A stretch of DNA of 64,000 bases, from positions 1,592,001-1,656,000 of the forward strand of contig NZ_LT629794.1 in NCBI RefSeq assembly GCF_900106075.1, in the 5' to 3' direction. This document shows positions 63,878-64,000 of the stretch, one piece after another (positions within the stretch are counted from its first letter, which is position 1; every line of letters starts with the position of its first letter). Source of the DNA: Polaribacter sp. Hel1_33_78. GTDB lineage: Bacteria > Bacteroidota > Bacteroidia > Flavobacteriales > Flavobacteriaceae. The position numbers were made by a program, and so were the translations under genes. Below the pieces are notes generated by a model. The model was not told where the DNA came from. It did not search any database and was given only the letters and a program-made list of their open reading frames with translations.

Positions 63878-64000
63878 ATGAAAACAATAAAAATAATTTT
63901 AGGTATAATTACAGCGGTAATTGTTGTTTTTCTTGCGACAGGTCTGTTCATAAAAGAAACAACTTACACAACTCAAGTTACTGTAAATAAATCTATTGAA
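63878..64000 (+). CDS. SRPBCC-like protein, N-terminal fragment cut by window end
   Basis: The first 41 codons of a gene starting at ATG 63878. A hydrophobic helix (about 4-23) is followed by ETTYTTQVTVNKSIE, which resembles the start of a polyketide-cyclase/SRPBCC-domain protein. The rest lies outside the window. It begins 9 bases after menA, so probably in the same operon. Family assignment is weak. Confidence 0.5.
   Translation, partial: MKTIKIILGIITAVIVVFLATGLFIKETTYTTQVTVNKSIE

Overview
This window reads as chromosomal DNA of a marine-type member of the Flavobacteriaceae (Bacteroidota), perhaps near Polaribacter or Tenacibaculum. The supporting signs are very low GC, intergenic TAnnTTTG promoter boxes (the Bacteroidota -7 element), a SusC/RagA-like TonB receptor, 2TM/LytTR genes, N-succinyl-type arginine genes and a zeaxanthin-type carotenoid cluster. 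The genus is inference. I saw no rRNA, tRNA, CRISPR array, integrase or complete insertion sequence.

Layout. 1-619 is a decayed DinB-like gene split by a palindromic repeat. 659-7213 (mostly minus) carries guanine deaminase, fumarase, a small membrane protein, a TonB-dependent receptor, an ArsC-like reductase and release factor 2. 7300-10793 has a secreted zinc metalloprotease and a threonine aldolase. 10930-12041 is an ECF sigma factor with a membrane partner. 12160-17082 is a CarH-like MerR/B12 regulator followed by crtI, crtB, crtZ and crtY, enough to turn geranylgeranyl diphosphate into zeaxanthin. 17110-19694 has an old yellow enzyme, a CBM9-like protein and a broken VOC gene.

19877-30766 is an eleven-gene minus-strand operon in which proline genes (proA, proB, proC) are interleaved with a full acyl-ornithine arginine pathway (GNAT acyltransferase, argG, argC, argD, argF', argB, argE, argH). 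Just upstream (31017-31091) is an unlisted 24-codon leader ORF ending in an arginine-codon cluster, a candidate arginine-responsive attenuator.

31391-35589 is a signalling locus: a DUF2141 protein, a LytS-type kinase fused to a 2TM domain, a row of stand-alone 2TM proteins (one broken by a stop) and a LytTR response regulator. 35729-41534 holds a small MBOAT-like membrane protein, NrnA, a minus-strand set of tiny genes behind an SPFH gene interrupted by an amber codon, an S1/P1 nuclease and two thioredoxin-fold proteins. 41739-53273 has a B12-type radical SAM enzyme, an LtaS-like transferase, TsaD, TamB, PfkA and GapA. 53355-64000 has RidA, LptD, an amidase, an MCE protein, a two-gene Hdr-like iron-sulfur pair, two PH-domain membrane proteins, MenA and the start of an SRPBCC-like gene.

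The best candidates for something undescribed are the arginine leader, the 2TM array between a kinase and its regulator, and the SPFH small-protein operon. Several genes carry single disruptive changes, three of them at expected Trp codons, which suggests recent gene decay.
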